Position numbers and translations under genes: made by a program. From the NCBI GenBank assembly GCA_013339895.1, contig JABACO010000001.1, forward strand, positions 19,045,123 to 19,109,122: a stretch of 64,000 nucleotides of DNA, written 5' to 3'. The notes under the pieces are model-generated. The model did no database searches. It was not told where the DNA came from and saw only the letters and a list, made by a program, of their open reading frames with translations. Position 1 is the stretch's first letter, and each line of letters starts with the position of its first letter. Shown piece after piece: positions 21,291 to 32,735 of the stretch. The stretch is from Ephydatia muelleri (Eukaryota > Porifera > Demospongiae > Spongillida > Spongillidae).

Positions 21291-23226
21291 TGATTATGTT
21301 TTGTCACTGTTCAGTTTGGGATGGTGAACCTAGTAGCTATGTTTGTTCATCAGTAACACCAATGTGTGGTTATGTGTTTTTCCTGTTCAATTGTCTTAGG
21401 GTTAGAACTCCCCCATTGGTTCAGCATGATGCATAGGGAGGGGGTGGGAGTGGGTGGTGGGATGGTGAACATAGTACACATGTTTAGACAGCAGCCCAGC
21501 CTGCCCTTGTGGGTTTTGCCTGACTCATGTTTGTATAAGCACTTACATAGGAAATGCAAAACAAGTGTTAGGGAATTGTACAATGTGCCACTAAAGATCT
21601 AACCACAGTTTGTGCAATTCTTTTTCTATCGTGCATATACAGTAGAGTACAGTACATACCTCTATGACTAGTGCCATCTTATGCATGTTTCACTTACAAT
21701 AAGAGCCCACTAGGTGACAAATAAGGGTGTGATTTCAATTGAACTATACAATCAAGAAGTGTCTAGACAAATGCACTTCAGTGTCTTAGTGCATTTAGGT
21801 ACATGTATGTATAAGTGTGGGTGCATGTGTGGGTATATGTGTGTGTGTGTGGGTATGTGTGTGGAAGTAATGCACATGTGCATGCATTCATATATGTACA
21901 TGTGCATGCATGTGTGTGTGTGAATGTGTCATTATCTTAACAAGACATGTGTGTCTATATGTACTTTTGTTTGGGTCTATACATGGGCACTAAAATGGTG
22001 GCAGTATTGATTCCAGCTCTAATGCAAATAGAGCACAAATGATGAAGAAATGCACATGTAAATATTGAGACCTAGGCATGTAGAGTATTGAGTACCATGC
22101 AACTAGCACAGTGCATGTGTATACAGAGTACAGTACACTGTCTTCCATTACGTATGCATAAGACCATGGCATGCACGACACACATAAATATTCAGCAGGT
22201 AAATTCTGAGAAGTCCCAGGCTGCAAGTATTGCACAATACGCTAGGATGATGTCCAGATCATCAGGTGAGTCAAGATTATCCTCCATTTTATGGTTATGG
22301 AATTGACATCAGCCATCGTTTAAGCCCATTGCTTCACAATTGGCCCAGGATTAAAATTCTCCCATGGTTTCAGCTTGTTGCTTAATGAGGGTGAGTGGTG
22401 GGAGTGAGTGTTGGGATGGTGATGACATGTTTACCAGCCAGCCTTTCAAGTGGTTTGCTTGTGGGTTGGTTGCTGATAGCCATCTGCTGGACTATGTAAG
22501 TGCACTAATATTACAATGATCAAAACACATTTTTGAGGGACATTTTGTACAATGGAATTGTCAAGACAAATACTATTCTACTGTCCACAACAAACTTATA
22601 GCATATGTGTTCATATGTGTGTACATGTGTGTGCATGTGTGTACATGTGTGTGCATGTGTGTACATGTGTGTGCATGTGTGTACATGTGTGTGTGTGTAT
22701 GTGTGTGTATGTGTGTGTGTGTGTGCATGTGTGTGTGTTTACACTGACCCCAATCTTATGGACACAGGATGTTTGTCCAAGTGAGCAGCTGTGGGGATAC
22801 TGGGGTGTGCACAGATATGATCCAGTGATCAGTGCATGTATGTATATTGGCACTATAATGAATGCGGTATAATTTCTTCTGTCCACTAGTTCCAATACAC
22901 TGTACTTACCCTCCCCTTTTCCAGTCCTCATGCTGACGGACGTAGTGTTATAGTACTCGACACTGGTGAGCTGACAACATCATCTGGTAGGTTGGGTAGC
23001 TTGTGCCTCAAAGCTTCAATTTGGGATGAAAATTCCCCCATGCATGGTTTCAATTGGTCAAAATGAACTAGGTGATGCATTCTGAGGGGTGGCATGAAGA
23101 TCACTGTGACCCTTCTATAGACTGTGTGGGTTCCTTGACAATATTCTTTATTTGGCTGTTTAAATCATAAATGTAGTGAATCTCCTCAGTGAAAGCTAAA
23201 TATAAGACCATAACCAGCAACAACAT

Positions 23227-23265
<39 letters not shown>

Positions 23266-23700
23266 GACACACACATCACATGCACATGTACATGTCACAT
23301 CTTCTCTTGCTTATTCCCATTGCTTCTGGAGAAGGATCCTAGCTTGGCATCTGCACGGGAGGGGGGGGGGGGGGGGGGGGGGGGGCCACACCTTGTGGTT
23401 GTCTTCATGTCCAACTCCAACTCCATGTTGGCCTTTATGGGGATGGGTGGAGGAGGGGGAGTCGTCTCCACTACCCCAGCCTGAGGACCTGCCACGCCCT
23501 CCTTTATGTGGAAGTGTCCCATCACCTGCAGTTGCCATGGAAATAATGTAATATCACTTCTGAGGATAATTACTGGTATCTGTAGCTGTGGTGCAGTTCT
23601 CAATATCCGGAACTGCATGTTGTGGGGGCTCCAGGGAGTGAATGGCTCTGTGTGACCAGGACAACCATGGTGTGTGTGTGTGTGTGTGTGTGTGTGTGCA

Positions 23701-23731
<31 letters not shown>

Positions 23732-24327
23732 ATGTGTGTGTGTGTGTGCTCTTTATACTCAGGAATATGGGTGCGTGTGGATTGTGTTGTGAACATGTGT
23801 ACATCATCTGCATGTTGGTATGATGCTTTCATGGCTTTAGCAGAGACAAATGGTTACAGTACAGAGATACGTGTGTAGGTGAGGGTGCAGTGACAATTTG
23901 AATAACTAGCCAGCTTAAACTAATGAGATCAATCAGACTGGGATATATGACTAGAGAAGTGCAGGGTCCACTCGATCCTAGATATCTGTGGTGGGTGTGT
24001 GGTCACAACAAGTGGGAGGTGGCCAATGAGGTCACTGAGGGGAGACAGGAGAGAAGGGAACGAATAGAGCCAATTGGAACAAAAGAAACACAAACACCAG
24101 GCATAGTTGCGTATGTCCCATTGGTCAGGGTCACAGCGGAGGATAGAGTGGTCTTGAGGGAGGGGTTATCATTGGAAGCTGTCTGGTCTCCTCTGAGATA
24201 TTCCTGCATACTCACTAGTAAAGATGAAGGATGAAGGGATGGGGTTAGTGGAATTGAAGAGATAACAGTAATGGGTGAATACATGTCGAACGTGGTTCCA
24301 CGGAAAGGGTTAATTATTATGAAGTAG
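21291..24327. other. Microsatellite-rich non-coding stretch
   Basis: TG/CA tracts lie at 21839-21930, 22606-22740, 23227-23263 and 23669-23748, and a pure run of 25 G at 23361-23385. Diverged copies of a roughly 200-bp motif containing CCCATGGTTTCAGCTTG and GGGAGTGAGTG-like sequence occur near 21410, 22370 and 23040. Frames here are repeat translations. I see no gene. Confidence 0.6.
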
Positions 24328-24706
24328 GGTTAAGCATGCATACACACATACAATGCACACACACGCACACACAAACACACAAACACACCCACACACACAC
24401 ACACACACATACACACACACACATTGACGCACAGGGAATATGCAGAATGGCATATAGTCTGTGAACTACAGGAATGTTAAACCCAGATATGGGTTTAGCA
24501 CACCAATCATACCAGCTGTAACTATAGAAATACAGTTGACATTTGCAATATGTGACCACATATTCAAGTTCAAAGAGGGTTTGACTGTCACGTACATACG
24601 CTCGCATTAACACATACAGTGTGCATGTAGTCAGATGTCTAGGGGATGCATGTATTGGAATGGACTTTATAACGAAGCTTGCTCATGAGTACTGCCAATG
24701 TGTGGT
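24328..24706 (+). repeat. 0.4-kb direct repeat, copy 2
   Basis: Same orientation and order as 20873-21290, with a shorter and more interrupted CA tract. The two copies lie about 3.4 kb apart. Confidence 0.85.
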
Positions 24707-24899
24707 CATTAAGTAACATTGTCATTAATTATCTTTAAACTACATTTATAGAGGTAGAAATGAACGTTTATACATATTATTGAACGCTTCACAGTGTGTT
24801 GATTTGTTGTGCAAAATAATTGTTATCATATGGGCAATAATTAAACATCTGTTATCAAATCAGCCAAAAAGTGATTCAGACACGATTCATACATGAGTT

Positions 24900-25954
24900 T
24901 ATACTATTACTTTCGCCTAACAGGTTCATAGTGGTTGGATATATTGACCAAATAAATAGCTTCTTTGGAATGCACTGCACATACAACACTGCTGTCTTCA
25001 CAGGGATATGTGGCAAAAACTGCAGCCACTTGTATGCACATGTATGTCCAGATTTACAAAATGCTATTATAGGTGTCCGTAACATATTGGACACTGCAAA
25101 TATTTCAACTTCTGTAGCCCAGACAGATGAACTGTGTATGTCGGTTCTTGCAAGATATTCATCCATTGTTTCATGAGCATTAAGGTAGCATTATAAAATT
25201 CCAGAATTGTGTTGCGTATGTTGTTATGATATCTGTGAGTTCTTGATTCATCTTGGGAGCCAGTTATTACAAATGCCAAAGCTCTAAAAAAGCATTTACC
25301 ATCTCCTTGAATTCTTACTGTTGCAGCAGGCTGGTGGGAAATGCCAAATTCTATAGGTGCGTAATATTCCTTGTTACAAATATCATGCCAAGCAATTGAC
25401 ATAGACTTTTTTGCCACTCATCTGCTGGCAAGTATGAGATAGTATTTGGACCATCACTGCGCCACAGCATTTAGTATGCAGAGTTGTGCAGAGTCTGCAT
25501 ATCAGCCATTTGCAGATGAGTATCATTGAAGTGTTCATATGCAGACGTCTGCATTTGAACACTTCAATGATACTCATCTGCATATGGCTGATATGCAGAC
25601 TCTGCACAACTTTGCATACTAAATGCTGTGGCGCAGTGCATCTTTGGCAATTTCCTCTACCATAGCATCTGAGTGTTTTGAAGTTTGATCTTCACTTTCC
25701 ACAGTTCTGTTCAAGCTAAATTCATCTTTGCAAGAGAACAAGCTTCGTTTAGCATACACCCACTGGCACAATGAATCAAGCTGTGCTGAAGACATTAGAT
25801 AGTATACGCTTCCCAATAAATGCAGTGGCTTCAGAGTTACCCCACCATATGATGCACACCAACCATCAATTAACTCTACTGCTTTGACAATGCTGAATGC
25901 TCTGTTCACATAGGAATACACCTTCTTAACACCGGCCGGGTTTACCTGAGACAC
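24900..25954 (-). pseudogene. OTU-type cysteine protease gene, transposon-associated, broken
   Basis: The minus strand reads from 25954: a 112-codon N-terminal part of unknown type, then (after a MITE at 25455-25638) the OTU domain. The catalytic Asp/Cys motif is GDGKCFFRALAF (about 25260-25310), a conserved SVWATEVEIFA block lies near 25110-25145, and the catalytic His motif NHYEPV lies near 24915-24935. Frame is lost at a poly-A tract near 25410, near 25165, and before the His motif. OTU domains of this kind are found in transposons such as Ginger1; no integrase part is visible here, so the host element is unknown. It could instead be a worn host deubiquitinase. Confidence 0.7.
25455..25638. 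mobile_element. 184-bp near-perfect palindromic MITE, CACTG ends, 3-bp TSD CAT
   Basis: The arms of 92 bp differ at only three positions; the centre is GCAGACGTCTGC. The termini are CACTGCGCC...GGCGCAGTG, flanked by CAT on each side (25452-25454 and 25639-25641). Removing the insert plus one CAT restores reading across the OTU gene (AKD joined to GPNTISYLPADEW). The termini and 3-bp duplication match the CACTG-ended element at 58102-60188. Confidence 0.9.
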
Positions 25955-26059
25955 GGCATATCCAGAAATGCGCGGTCAAAGGGAATTGACAATAGATGTA
26001 GGAACAAAGAAGGTTAACCCCACCAAATCCTCTGTGTAGAATTTATATCAGAAATGCCC

Positions 26060-26447
26060 TGCGTGTGAGTGTGTATGTGTGTGTGTGTGTTTGTGTGCAT
26101 GTGTGTTGTATGTGTGTGTAACAACACGATGTCAGTGTGGGTTAAATTTGCAAGCATACTGGATTTGGCTACAACAGCTAGGAATAGCTCAACACCCACA
26201 CGTCAACCTCAATGCATGGACATCAAAAACCCCAACAGGTCAAAATAAGTACCTGTGTGTGTGCATGTGTGTATGTGTTAAATCACAAAGTCAGTGTGGG
26301 TTCAATTTACAAGCATACTGGATTTGGCATACACATACAACAGCTAGGAATAGCTTAACCAGGCACTGCTTATCTCAATCTACCAACAGGTCAACCTCCA
26401 TATATGGGCATCAAATGATACCCAACAAGTCTAAATAAATAACAGAG

Positions 26448-26489
<42 letters not shown>

Positions 26490-26639
26490 CGTGTGCGTGT
26501 ACGTTGTGTGTGCGTGTAACAACACGATGCCAGTGTGGGTTAAATTTGCAAGCATACTGGATTTGGCTACAACAGCTCAACACCCACACCATACATGGGC
26601 ATCAATAGCTTGTATGATACTCAACAGGTCAAAATAAGT

Positions 26640-26717
<78 letters not shown>

Positions 26718-26857
26718 ATGTGTGTTAAATCACAAAGTCAGTGTGTGTTCAATTTGCTGGATTTGGCCAACAGCCACTGCTTATCTCAATCAATCTACCC
26801 ACAGTGTACACAGGTCAACCTCCATATGTGGGCTTCCAAAATAAAACAATGTGCTTG

Positions 26858-26889
<32 letters not shown>

Positions 26890-27074
26890 ATGTGCGCGCG
26901 CGTGTGCGTGTGTGCATGTGTGCGCGCGTTCGCGTTAAATCACAAAGTCAGTGTGGGTTCAATTTGCAAGCGTACTGGATATGGCTGGGAATAGCTAACC
27001 AGGCACTGCTATCTAGATCAATCTACCCACAGTGTACACAGTTCAACAGACAGGTCAAAATAAAATAACAGTGT

Positions 27075-27131
<57 letters not shown>
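26060..27131 (+). repeat. Higher-order tandem repeat, about 190-210 bp units each holding a TG tract
   Basis: Five units each consist of a TG microsatellite followed by a conserved segment (GTCAGTGTGGGTTAAATTTG or variant, TACTGGATTTGGC, AGCTAGGAATAGC, CAACAGGTCAA). TG tracts start near 26066, 26258, 26449, 26643, 26855, and a last one at 27071. The units are clearly homologous but contain deletions, so the array is old or rapidly slipping. Confidence 0.88.
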
Positions 27132-27133
<2 letters not shown>

Positions 27134-27762
27134 GATGGGAGGAGGATGAACAGAGCATCACACGTACATGTATGCCATCCATCCTATACAGCAATAGGTT
27201 AAAAGAGGCTGGCAGGCCTACATTTAATTATTCATGCAGCATTCATCTAAAAAGAGAGGGTGTTTCAAATAGATTACAGTTAACCATATACTAATATCAA
27301 GTTAGAATTCTATCTACATGTAGGCCTGCATGTAAATCGCTCTTCACTTTCACGGAAAGTGACATATATACATGGACTGTAAAATTAGCCCCCATGAAAT
27401 TCTGTATCAGGGTATGCCTATAAAATGAATGGCAGCCAACCTGGCTCACAAATGGGAAAAGCCCTATTCTCAAACATGTGGATATGTTAGGGCCCGACTG
27501 GCCTTTGCTATCATAAGGGCAACCAGTTTGTGTCTAAGGGGCTCACGAGTGAAGTGGAGGAGTAGACTTGGGATGGATGATGGAGCACCTCTCTACTCTA
27601 TTTTATAGATTGCTCATGCATAGCAGCATATGTATACTGGAAGAATTTAATTTCTTTTAATTTATTTATTTTATTTTATTGAAAAATAAAATAAAATTGA
27701 AACCTATTAGATATGGATTTGAATTAGACTGAATTTAGACACAATGACTTCAGGCATATTTA

Positions 27763-27796
<34 letters not shown>

Positions 27797-28293
27797 CCTC
27801 ACCCCCAAACTATAAAGTTATCTACGTCCCTTCAAGCGCATGCATACACGCTGTATGCACACTTCTTTTCACACACACACACACACACACATACACACAC
27901 ACCTTATAGTGTTCTGGTTTTTAAAGAACAATTAGTTTTTCACTTTTGAATTCGTGGCATTCACTGTTCTGCCAGGAGCAAAGGGCTCTTGAATTGTATA
28001 CAGTTGATAAACGAAGTTAAACCATTGAGGAGTAGAGACATTTCGATTTAGGACTTTGTATTCGAGGAGCAAATGTTACGTGCATGCACATAGTTGTTTG
28101 CGGAGACATAGCATACTCCACCATCAGTGGCGTATCCAGGATTTCAGCGAAGGGAGTGCTTCAAGGTCAGGCCCGATATGAAAAGATTTTGCACTTGAGT
28201 TATAAAAATTTCTGAAGTCGTTAATAATCAATTGTAAAGCGCGGCTATTCAATAGATCCCTTTCATGTAGTATTCGTTATTTCTCTACCTTAC
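27132..28293. other. Non-coding stretch with poly-C run and AT hairpin
   Basis: A perfect AT hairpin (TTTTATTTTATT-GAAA-AATAAAATAAAA) lies at 27669-27696, and a run of 32 C at 27764-27795. Near 28127 the sequence CAGTGGCGTATCCAGGATTT resembles the left end of the MITE at 17448, so it is probably a relic of the same family without a recognisable right end. No gene was seen. Confidence 0.5.
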
Positions 28294-28555
28294 CTGAAGA
28301 GGAGTGTAGCAGTTGAGCAGAAAGAGAATGCTCTTCTATCGTATCTAGTGCACTCCCCAGCTCAGCATAACTGGCACCAACTGTATTGCTTAACCATGCC
28401 TTGAGCATTTCCAAGATTTACGTCTCAACATTTCCTGCATGATTTGCTCTGATCACATCAAGTTGGTGTTCACTGATGTTGAGCTGTAGTCCCAGTTGGT
28501 GGGAGGCACCTTCAGACACACCAAATCCTTGAGCAGGGGTGGACTACTGCCACCT
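28294..28555 (-). pseudogene. Death-domain exon with an internal stop
   Basis: The minus strand reads GASHQLGLQLNISEHQLDVI, RANHAGNVET, a TAA stop (28418-28420), then ILEMLKAWLSN...YAELGSALDTIEEHSLSAQL, ending at a good donor (CTTCAG|GTAAGG, 28294/28293). This pattern is the Death fold found in many sponge and cnidarian signalling proteins. Helix order and the conserved Trp in MLKAW are present. The stop replaces one residue between helices 3 and 4. The acceptor side is not certain. It is a relic or a fragment of a duplicated gene. Confidence 0.65.
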
Positions 28556-28559
28556 TCCC

Positions 28560-29745
28560 CTAACATCAGCAGCAAGATAGCACATGATATTACACCCTTT
28601 CGTGGTTGGTAAAATTGCCAGTACATTTATTAAATACAAGGTGTGTTATCATAATGAACATTATGTTATTGTTGGCTAAATGATTTTGGATCAACATCAG
28701 ATGAAAATTGATTGTAAATTAAAAATATTGCAAGATTTAGTGTGAAATAAAATACTTAAAATGTCAACACAGGTATTATTTGTGACTATTAGTTTCGTAA
28801 AATGCCTAAATGTACTATGAATGCATACTTTCAGTAACGCAGAGAGGTTGCCTCACCTTGCTGCCCTAACGGTCCGGGGTTCAGTTCTAGCTACGTTTCC
28901 AGATAATATCAGCAGCTGCTTTATCAGTCGAGTAATGTCAGTATGAACATTGCAACTGCCCTGGACGAGTGAAGTGCGCACTGATGTTTAGGTGTGCGTT
29001 TATAATGTAGGGAAATACAAATCATGCACACGATTTGAACACTAGCTATAATGACATACGTGTGCTGACTTCGGTGATAGAAGACTCATTGGCAATTTAG
29101 TACTGACGTAGACATCTAGGCCATGCGTGCACTTCCTGAAGCTAGAGGACGCATTGATTGTTGCACATTCGAGGACCCGGGGTTTACAACTGTTAACTGC
29201 TTTCAAGCCAATCCTTAACCGAAACCTTCCTTCATATTGACTATCTTTCATTTCTCAACGTCACAGTTCATTCTTCGGCTAATCAAAGATCCGATTCGAG
29301 CCCTTTAAGTGTCACACTTCGCAAGACGACAATATCTAGTCTGGGGACCCTAGCATGATGCTAGGGTCCCCAGACTATACAATATCCTGCTGTATTGTTG
29401 ATGCGCATCACGTGAACTCTCGTAGTGTGGCATCTGACCATGGTGGGCGTCGCCTGAAAAGACATATCAAAACAAGAGTACGCGCATCCTGACACAGATG
29501 TCCTATCAAGACATGTATACACACACACACACATCCACAACACACACACACACACACACACACAAATGCACACACACACAAATGCACACTGATTTGCACA
29601 CTATGCACGTACATGTAATGCACTCTCACTCGCATGAACTGATGTTATAATTGGATGTGCATTTTGTCCTAACACTTTAACTGGTGGCATATTACTTTCC
29701 ATGACCACTACCTCATCAGTCTGGCTTTTATTAAAGCCCACCATG
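28560..29745. other. Non-coding stretch
   Basis: A weakly tRNA-like segment near 28840-28905 (GGTCCGGGGTTCAGTTC resembles a B box) might be a SINE head, but no clear A box or tail is present. CA tracts lie at 29519-29580. The only sharp structure is the hairpin at 29337-29377. Confidence 0.4.
29329..29386. repeat. 41-bp perfect hairpin flanked by 8-bp direct repeats
   Basis: Twenty-base arms (29337-29356 and 29358-29377, starting TAGTCTGGGGACCCTAGCAT) pair perfectly around one G. ACAATATC flanks both sides (29329-29336 and 29379-29386). The layout is that of a minimal transposon-derived insertion with an 8-bp target duplication. Confidence 0.85.
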
Positions 29746-30682
29746 CAGGGATGTAGACAGCTTTTCAAAAATGATCTGTCATTGTGTCAGACAGTTTCAA
29801 CATTTGTTCGGACATGATCTGTCATTGTTTTTTTGCACAAATAACATACATGCATGCTACAGTTACAGTTACAATTAAAAATGGTAAACTATCACTAAAC
29901 AAGCATATACATACTGTTTGATGTAATTTATACTTCAGTCATTGACTCAATAAAGTTAAACTATCCCATCCATCAAGAGACATAACAGCAACTTCATCTG
30001 CACCAGCAGCACGTGGGTCAGCTGGGCCCAATGTAGTAGTGGACATTGAAGGACCTTCTTTTTTTTGTTCCAATCGCAATCGGAACATGGCAGTATTGTG
30101 TTGCGTGCTTTTTGCATGGTCAGTGATGTTGCTTACTCGATGGTTGTCTGAGCCATAAATCCATGCTTCAGAAAAGTTCTTAGTTGAGCGAATATAATCT
30201 TCGAACTGCCTACAAACGGCACACCACAGCAAGTGTACTGACGTCTTGTCATCTTGATCTACATCACATTTTAACCACGATAACGTTTGGTACTCCTTAT
30301 CGTAAAAGGATTGCCACTTTTTAAAACATTGCAAAGATACTTGGCGTTTAGAACGTTTTGCCATCGTAGAGAAGATCATTAATTAGAATATGATTTATGA
30401 ATGAAGTTATTAAAGATGGTAGCGCGCGCATATAGATCTATGTACATGTATCACTATGCATGAAAAATAAACATGAGTAAAAAATAAAGGTATGCCGATG
30501 GTTGGGCCCTCTAGCGCTCTGTGTACGTATGCGCTCTCGTACGTGCAATAATTAATTGCAACTCAATAATTATGAATTTAATTGGTGAACGGTCATTTGG
30601 ACCGACGGTCGGTAATAATGATCAGTCATTGTCTATTTGTGGTCGGTTTTTGACCGATGTCCGACTGCTGTCTACACCCCTG
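29746..30682 (-). mobile_element. 937-bp hAT derivative with 5-bp TSD CCATG
   Basis: The termini CAGGGATGTAGACAGC and (complement) CAGGGGTGTAGACAGC differ at one base. CCATG lies at 29741-29745 and 30683-30687. The only coding sequence is the zinc-finger N-terminus of a hAT-type transposase, so this is an internally deleted, non-autonomous copy. Classical hAT elements make 8-bp duplications; a hAT5 group with 5 bp has been described, to my recollection. Confidence 0.88.
29939..30364 (-). CDS. N-terminal zinc-finger part of a hAT-type transposase (truncated)
   Basis: The 30364 ATG opens MAKRSKRQVS; a second ATG five codons upstream (30379) is possible. The protein has about 141 residues against 600 or more in full-length relatives. 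The pattern WLKCD...LLWCAVCRQFEDYIR, NFSEAWIYGS and ITDHAKSTQHNTAM forms a BED/TTF-like finger (CxxC ... HxxxxxH) seen at the start of ZNF862-like hAT proteins. The frame ends normally shortly after a low-complexity Ser/Thr/Ala stretch, so the deleted copy may still make a DNA-binding fragment that could compete with full transposase; that role is speculative. Confidence 0.75.
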   Translation of the reverse strand: MAKRSKRQVSLQCFKKWQSFYDKEYQTLSWLKCDVDQDDKTSVHLLWCAVCRQFEDYIRSTKNFSEAWIYGSDNHRVSNITDHAKSTQHNTAMFRLRLEQKKEGPSMSTTTLGPADPRAAGADEVAVMSLDGWDSLTLLSQ

Positions 30683-30687
30683 CCATG

Positions 30688-31329
30688 AGGTAGGGACCAT
30701 CTACTGTATGGGCACATAGACCACATGCTGTCCCCATTCCAGTACATGCATTACTTAGAGACCTGCCCACGTCTAATAGTACTATAAATGTGATTGGAAG
30801 TGTGAGTGAGTGTGTCTGCATGTTACTTATTATAATACTGCAGGTCCAAAAATGTGTGATAGTATGGGGTCTATTCTTGTTCTTTTAGGCTATCCATGAC
30901 ATTGCTTGTAACCCTAGTTGAACACAGATGTTGGATCTGAAATTGTCTCATCTGGAGTGGTTGCATATGCTAATAAAGGTTAATGGATGACATACATTTA
31001 ACAGCTGAATGACAATTTGTGGTATCATGTATCTGGCAGTGTGTTTTGATAGAATGCTGTCATAGTGATGTGAGGTACAGTAGTTCTCAGATTTTGCATG
31101 GTGTTGAACTGAAGAGGGGGAGCTAGAGTAGTGTGGCGGGATGGCCTGTGTTGGGGCATATGGTGGTATTGATTCTAGTGTGTGTTGATGGAGGCTGATA
31201 TGAGTGGTGTGGATTAGCTGGATTATTGATTTACATAGTCAGCAAATAACCCACAAGCAGACAAGCAGGGCAGGCTGGTCTGCTGTCTACTAGTCAAATT
31301 AATTAATTCTTGGAAACAATATACATGTA
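30688..31329. other. Non-coding stretch
   Basis: No gene, repeat boundary or structured site recognised. A segment near 31230-31280 (CCCACAAGCAG, GCAGGGCAGGCTGGTCTGCTG) resembles the dispersed motif near 21490. Confidence 0.4.
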
Positions 31330-32148
31330 GATGTGCACATATACATGTAGCTTCGAGTAGTTTTCATGACGCATGCAATGACACTTTTTGGCATTGATCG
31401 TGCATACTATTTACTAAATGCGTGTCAGGGTACATGTATCTTAGAGTACATGTGCGTTGCAATACTTGGCCAGGTCCGCAGATGGATTTGAACTAAATGA
31501 AGTTTAACGTTTCGTCTGCTGCACGAATCACTCTTGGTCAAGGATTGCCCGGCTGGCTCGTTATAATGATAATTAAATATAGCATGCAGCAATAAGCACT
31601 TCAAGCGGTCTTCGTTTCTTCACCACCAGGCAAATTCATATTGCATCATAAATGGTGATTTGTATCACAGCATAAACACATATTTGAAACGTAGATCTAG
31701 GTAAGCGGAACATGTATGTATCAAATGGTTTGCTATTATGATGCAATTAATAATTATGTATGCTATATGTGCAAACTGCCTGGGTGTGTACAGCGAATGA
31801 TGTACGGACAATAATGCTCCCATTAGTTACCTTTTTCGCGAGTAAAACCGCAACATTGCTCCGCAGTTGCTATAATGAAGCCACTTTTTATCCAACCATT
31901 TCAACATGTTGTTTAGAGGAAAAGTTTATATGCTAGCCAAATTCTCAGAAGTTGTTTACAACGAGCGTTTTCCCGAAACGTCACAGTACCGCAATAATTG
32001 CCAACTGACGCACTAAATTCACTTAACACAAGCCGTGATCATGAAGAACATTAAATTAGTATCAATTGGAGGCAATTATTGCAGTAACTTTCCACTGAAC
32101 AATGTATATGTATTGTTAATTATAATAGTTAGATTCTTTAGCGTTTCT
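31330..32148 (+). repeat. Foldback-element arm (upstream module of GH18 genes), orphan copy
   Basis: This segment matches the sequence that precedes GH18 copy D (about 52920-53770) up to GTTTCTGGAGA, where the G-tract and TATA box would begin. Instead it is fused to the distal 3' flank of a GH18 locus. A GH18 gene has apparently been deleted at 32148, leaving only its upstream repeat. Confidence 0.8.
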
Positions 32149-32735
32149 GGAGAATCCAAGATACAGTATAGGGGTCTGTGTACTTATCGGACTTGTTTAC
32201 TTTTGCTGTTACATACGTAATAATTCGTTGAGCTATAATATATAATCACTTTCATCCATGGCGTCCTTAGGCAAATGATACGCGCTGGTGTGCGTGCGTG
32301 CGTGCGTGCGTGCGTGCGTGGTGTTGGTGTGTGGTAGGAGCTTGTCGTTTTCTAAATGCTCGTAACATCCAATACATTTAAAAATTTCTTTTTATCGGCC
32401 TACAAAATAGAACAATCGAATGCGCACTCGCGTACCTGTTTCTTAATGACTGCGTAAGTTACGTGGCATTGTCTAGTGGTCCGTTACGTTGCTACATCTT
32501 GGTATCGCATCGCACTCAAAATGAGCAATGTGTGCGTGAGAGCACACACACCACCGGGCTCTAGCAGTGTCACCCCCCTCCGAATGAGTCACGATTCACT
32601 TGAAAGTAAACAAAAGGCTCCTGAATATTTGCATTTTACAGCGCCCCCTCCCCCCACCGGACGTACCGAATGGGACCATTATTAAACTATTTAATTGATG
32701 GCTTTTACTCAATCTGCGATTAATCGCTCGCCGAC
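32149..32735 (+). repeat. Distal GH18-locus flank module with (GCGT)n
   Basis: Homologous to 46930-47460 and, inverted, to 55330-55870. It contains a (GCGT)n tract at 32287-32321, which is shorter in the other copies. The small frame at 32476-32685 is shared by the other copies (47232-47432, 55378-55602) but is not well conserved and has no domain. The module ends at TAATCGCTCGCCGAC, where the transposon at 32736 is inserted. Confidence 0.75.

Noticed and set aside
23189..23551. 120-codon frame with poly-Gly
   Set aside because: It spans a CA tract and a run of 25 G; both ends are unsupported by splice sites or homology.
28835..28910. tRNA gene or SINE head
   Set aside because: There is a B-box-like GGTTCAGTTC, but no convincing A box, acceptor stem or tail.
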